NCBI GenBank assembly: GCA_022824305.1
Contig: JAJEAD010000076.1
Span: forward strand, 248,001 to 312,000
Source: Gammaproteobacteria bacterium
GTDB taxonomy: Bacteria > Pseudomonadota > Gammaproteobacteria > HK1
Length of the DNA: 64,000 nt
Reading direction: 5' to 3'
The notes beneath the pieces were generated by a model. It worked only from the letters and a program-made list of their open reading frames with translations, had not been told where the DNA came from and searched no databases. The stretch's first letter is position 1. Each line of letters begins with the position of its first letter. Made by a program: the position numbers and the translations under genes. Below are positions 63,485 to 64,000 of the stretch, piece by piece.

Positions 63485-64000
63485 TCCAGGCTCCTTCCGC
63501 TCAGGCCGTCGCGGGAGCGGGTAGCCTGACCGGTTTGAGGCTGCCTCTCACCCTCGCCGCCACCGAGCGCGCTCTCGCCGGGTCGGGGCGTCAACAGACG
63601 ATCCAGAGGCAGGTACATCAGGTTGTTGCCGCCCTGAACGTCGACCAGGACCTTGCTCGAGTTCGCCATCACCGACTCGACCGCCTCCAGGTACAGGCGT
63701 TCGCGCGTGATGTCCGGCGCGCGGCGATACTCGGTCAGCACCTGGAGAAAGCGGGAAGTCTCGCCTTCCGCGAGGGCGACGACGCGCTGCCGGTACGCTT
63801 CCGCCCGCTCCACGATGGCCTGCGCTTCACCCCGGGCCTTCGGAACGATGTCGGCCTTGTAGGCATTCGCCTCGTTGATGATGCGCTCCTGATCCTCGCG
63901 CGCCTTGATCGCGTCGAAGAAGGCTTCCTGCACCTCGGCCGGAGGCTGGGCGTTCTGCATGTTCACGCTCGTGACGTTGAGGCCGCTGCCGTAGCCATCG
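63481..64000 (-). CDS. hflK: Membrane protease modulator HflK, 5' end outside the window
   Basis: About 172 C-terminal residues are visible and the frame runs open to base 64000. Segments VNMQNAQPPAEVQEAFFDAI, AREDQERIINEANAYKADI and LQVLTEYRRAPDITRERLYLEAVE are typical HflK SPFH coiled coil. The N-terminal Gly-rich cytoplasmic part and membrane anchor lie beyond the window. Confidence 0.94.
   Translation of the reverse strand, partial: DGYGSGLNVTSVNMQNAQPPAEVQEAFFDAIKAREDQERIINEANAYKADIVPKARGEAQAIVERAEAYRQRVVALAEGETSRFLQVLTEYRRAPDITRERLYLEAVESVMANSSKVLVDVQGGNNLMYLPLDRLLTPRPGESALGGGEGERQPQTGQATRSRDGLSGRSLE

Overview
The window is high-GC bacterial chromosome, read almost end to end, and the conserved gene orders point to a gammaproteobacterium, probably an uncultured one. 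The orders that support this are ffh / rpsP-rimM-trmD-rplS-xerD-dsbC with a CorC-type gene opposite ffh, rnr-rlmB-rpsF-rpsR-(membrane protein)-rplI-dnaB, hflK-hflC-DUF2065-purA, a TolC-adjacent pcm-like gene, and glnD. No phage, IS transposase, integrase, CRISPR array or rRNA was seen. Genes are packed tightly, and many neighbours share a 4-base ATGA or GTGA stop/start overlap.

Layout. 1-8.4 kb: 3' part of glnD, divergent moaD and moaC, a dynamin-like membrane GTPase, then pcm-like, tolC, gpmA and a DUF3108 protein. 8.5-21.7 kb: a molybdenum/tungsten enzyme island. Its left part holds maturation genes of the CO-dehydrogenase/xanthine-dehydrogenase type (SufU-like scaffold, MoeA-MobA fusion, two XdhC halves, MoxR ATPase, CoxE-like VWA protein). 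Its right part is one leftward gene line: CoxG-, CoxS- and CoxM-like proteins, a four-cluster ferredoxin, a tungsten aldehyde oxidoreductase (AOR), a MoaD-like protein, a 97-residue unknown and a CocE-type hydrolase. The large molybdenum subunit (CoxL/XdhB) is absent, and the AOR lies where it would be expected. 21.8-30 kb: pyk, dsbC, xerD, the S16/L19 operon, ffh and corC. 30-39 kb: a sat-cysC fusion with a degraded ATP-sulfurylase active site, dnaB, and the S6/S18/L9 operon behind rnr-rlmB, with tRNA-Leu(CAG) beside rnr.

39.2-61 kb: a catabolic island between tRNA-Leu and purA, which are near neighbours in related genomes. It holds three Rieske oxygenase alpha subunits, a branched-chain-type ABC importer (livF-G-M-H plus binding protein), a 2-oxoglutarate/Fe(II) oxygenase, an ATP-dependent hydantoinase/oxoprolinase pair (hyuA-hyuB), heterotetrameric sarcosine oxidase (soxB-D-A-G), a glutathione S-transferase and two unknown proteins. 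The simplest reading is import and stepwise oxidative and hydrolytic breakdown of an N-methylated or cyclic amide compound down to sarcosine, then glycine and C1 units on tetrahydrofolate. The substrate is not determined. 61-64 kb: purA, a DUF2065 protein, hflC and the 3' part of hflK.

Non-coding structure: a 109-bp element with terminal inverted repeats at the 3' end of the CocE-type gene; a 178-bp near-palindrome filling the gap between sat-cysC and dnaB; two copies of a 65-bp dispersed repeat followed by a hairpin (33.6 and 58.4 kb); a terminator between the ABC binding-protein gene and its permease genes; and an AT-rich dyad upstream of the binding-protein gene.
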